A stretch of 64,000 bases of DNA, taken from positions 186,001 to 250,000 of the forward strand of contig JAKNDB010000054.1 in the NCBI GenBank assembly GCA_024305405.1, read 5' to 3'. Made by a program: the position numbers and the translations under genes. Below the pieces are notes generated by a model. The model worked only from the letters and a program-made list of their open reading frames with translations, did not search any database and was not told where the DNA came from. Positions 62,801 through 64,000 of the stretch are shown in pieces. Position 1 is the stretch's first letter, and each line of letters begins with the position of its first letter. This DNA is from Dirofilaria immitis. Taxonomy: Eukaryota > Nematoda > Chromadorea > Rhabditida > Onchocercidae.

Positions 62801-64000
62801 ATTATCTTTATAGCAATCTAAAATCTGAAGTCAAACTTACTTGAATATTCAACGGAACTGCTAATATTATCACAAATATTACTATCAAATCAAATTTTTA
62901 GATTTGCATATTGATTAGCTTATCGACAGTTTCTTATTACGTTACTTTATTTAATTTTAAAGTCTTAATAGGGTTTTTCAGATAGAAAGGCTCTGTTAAG
63001 TTGTATTTTGACCTGTGTTTTGATTTCTAATGTATAGATTGTTTTAAAAATAATCATATTATGAGAAAATGAATCAATCTTATTCACTCATTGTTTTTCA
63101 AGACCAAACTCGAAATGAAAAAATCGCCAATATCTTACCACATTTAATGGTCTAAGCAATTCAGGAAGAATATCGAGGATCAAACATTTCATCAAAAAAT
63201 TTAGTTTTGCTTGAATATTAATCCTTACTTCAGCATTTATTATACAAGTTCTCTTCAACTATTTTAAATTATCAAGAACTAAAAGTCGGACAGTAATTTT
63301 GAAAATAGGGAGAATACTGAAAAGCAACATGCATCAATGCAAATCGCTAAAATCCACTCATGACAAAAGAAAAGAAAATCTCGTCGTTCCTTGTATTTTC
63401 CAGAATTCAGGAAAAAATGATGTAAAAACGTTAAATCATTCCCTTCTAAAATTTTGCCTACCTTGAATTAGCGTTCGCTATCAAAAAATGTCTCGATTAT
63501 CATCTGTTTCCATTTTGGAATGAAACCTTACCGATCACTTTGAAGTATTAGTTGTTGCCTCTGGAATTATCATTACCGATGTTACTGGCAGTTATTTCTC
63601 TGCATTTAGTTAAGCTTCTGAATCTCAATAATAAATATTTCAGTATATATGCGTTATCTCTATTTTAATTTTGAAATGAAAAAGAATGAAAAGTTGTAAT
63701 GAAAAATACAAATAACCGGGATGATTTGGAAATAAAATTCCTACATAACCAATCATAATTAAGTTAATGTTGTATCATTATTACTTATCTTGGCATTATT
63801 TATCATTGATTTTAAGAATATCCGTCACAATTCAACCAAATCAAAGAGAATAAACAGAAAAGCAATTTTAAACAATAAGTGGCATCCAAATAAATACATT
63901 ATTATAATTATGATGTGAACAGACATACCCGCTATCATCCATGGACAAGGAGATTAAAATTATCATAAACCATGAAAATTTCCTTCAATTTTAGTTTTCT

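Larger units (their letters stand above)
58372..64000. other. AT-rich 3' flank, no firm gene
   Basis: Holds the aquaglyceroporin 3' UTR, a perfect hairpin at 58672-58707 and dispersed AT-rich sequence. Small coding-like islands: plus-strand 59548-59800, minus-strand 62462-62600, and a few short frames near 63370-63610. No known gene or RNA was recognised. Confidence 0.45.

Overview
The window is eukaryotic DNA from a nematode, most likely a clade III/spirurid worm of the filarial type. The evidence is a very AT-rich sequence, short exons joined at AG|GT..TTTCAG-type introns (many 40-700 bp), possible trans-splice acceptors just upstream of some start codons, and gene families typical of worms: a Fer/SPE-8-like tyrosine kinase, small collagens, a GCK-1 kinase, a CS-domain HACD and an NPARD aquaglyceroporin. 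No bacterial, viral or Wolbachia-like gene was seen. The species cannot be named from the sequence.

Layout. 1-1148 (+): 3' end of a Fer/Fes-like non-receptor tyrosine kinase. 2081-3477 (+) and about 5587-6226 (-): two small secreted collagen-like genes pointing at each other. 6.2-11.7 kb: AT-rich DNA with tandem repeats (48-bp unit at 9328, 57/40-bp unit at 10545). 11987-23053 (+): complete AMP deaminase gene of about 19 exons, starting in a trinucleotide-repeat region. 25104-36969 (-): complete GCK-1/MST3-type Ste20 kinase with a 5.9-kb first intron. 37-43 kb: mostly non-coding, with a 31-bp minisatellite and a perfect hairpin. 43124-47121 (+): CS-domain 3-hydroxyacyl-CoA dehydratase (HACD3/PTPLAD1 type). 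47431-47963 (+): unrecognised small membrane/secreted protein. 51358-51633 (-): probable last exon of a multi-pass membrane protein. 52148-53444 (+): unrecognised multi-exon gene model. 54123-58371 (+): complete aquaglyceroporin. 58.4-64 kb: AT-rich, with a few small candidate ORFs only.

The genes look like independent housekeeping and signalling loci, not an operon or a system: purine salvage (AMP deaminase), very-long-chain fatty acid elongation (HACD), glycerol/water transport (AQP), Ste20 signalling (GCK-1) and cuticle/matrix collagens.

The strongest cross-cutting observation is that several clearly conserved genes are each broken by single-base length changes, mostly in homopolymers. 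Exon lengths and splice phases only agree once these are allowed for, so they look like consensus errors of a long-read assembly and not pseudogenes. Three introns also appear to use GC instead of GT donors. No dramatic new system was found; the most novel items are the unrecognised small genes and the set of near-perfect palindromes between 41.9 and 58.7 kb.
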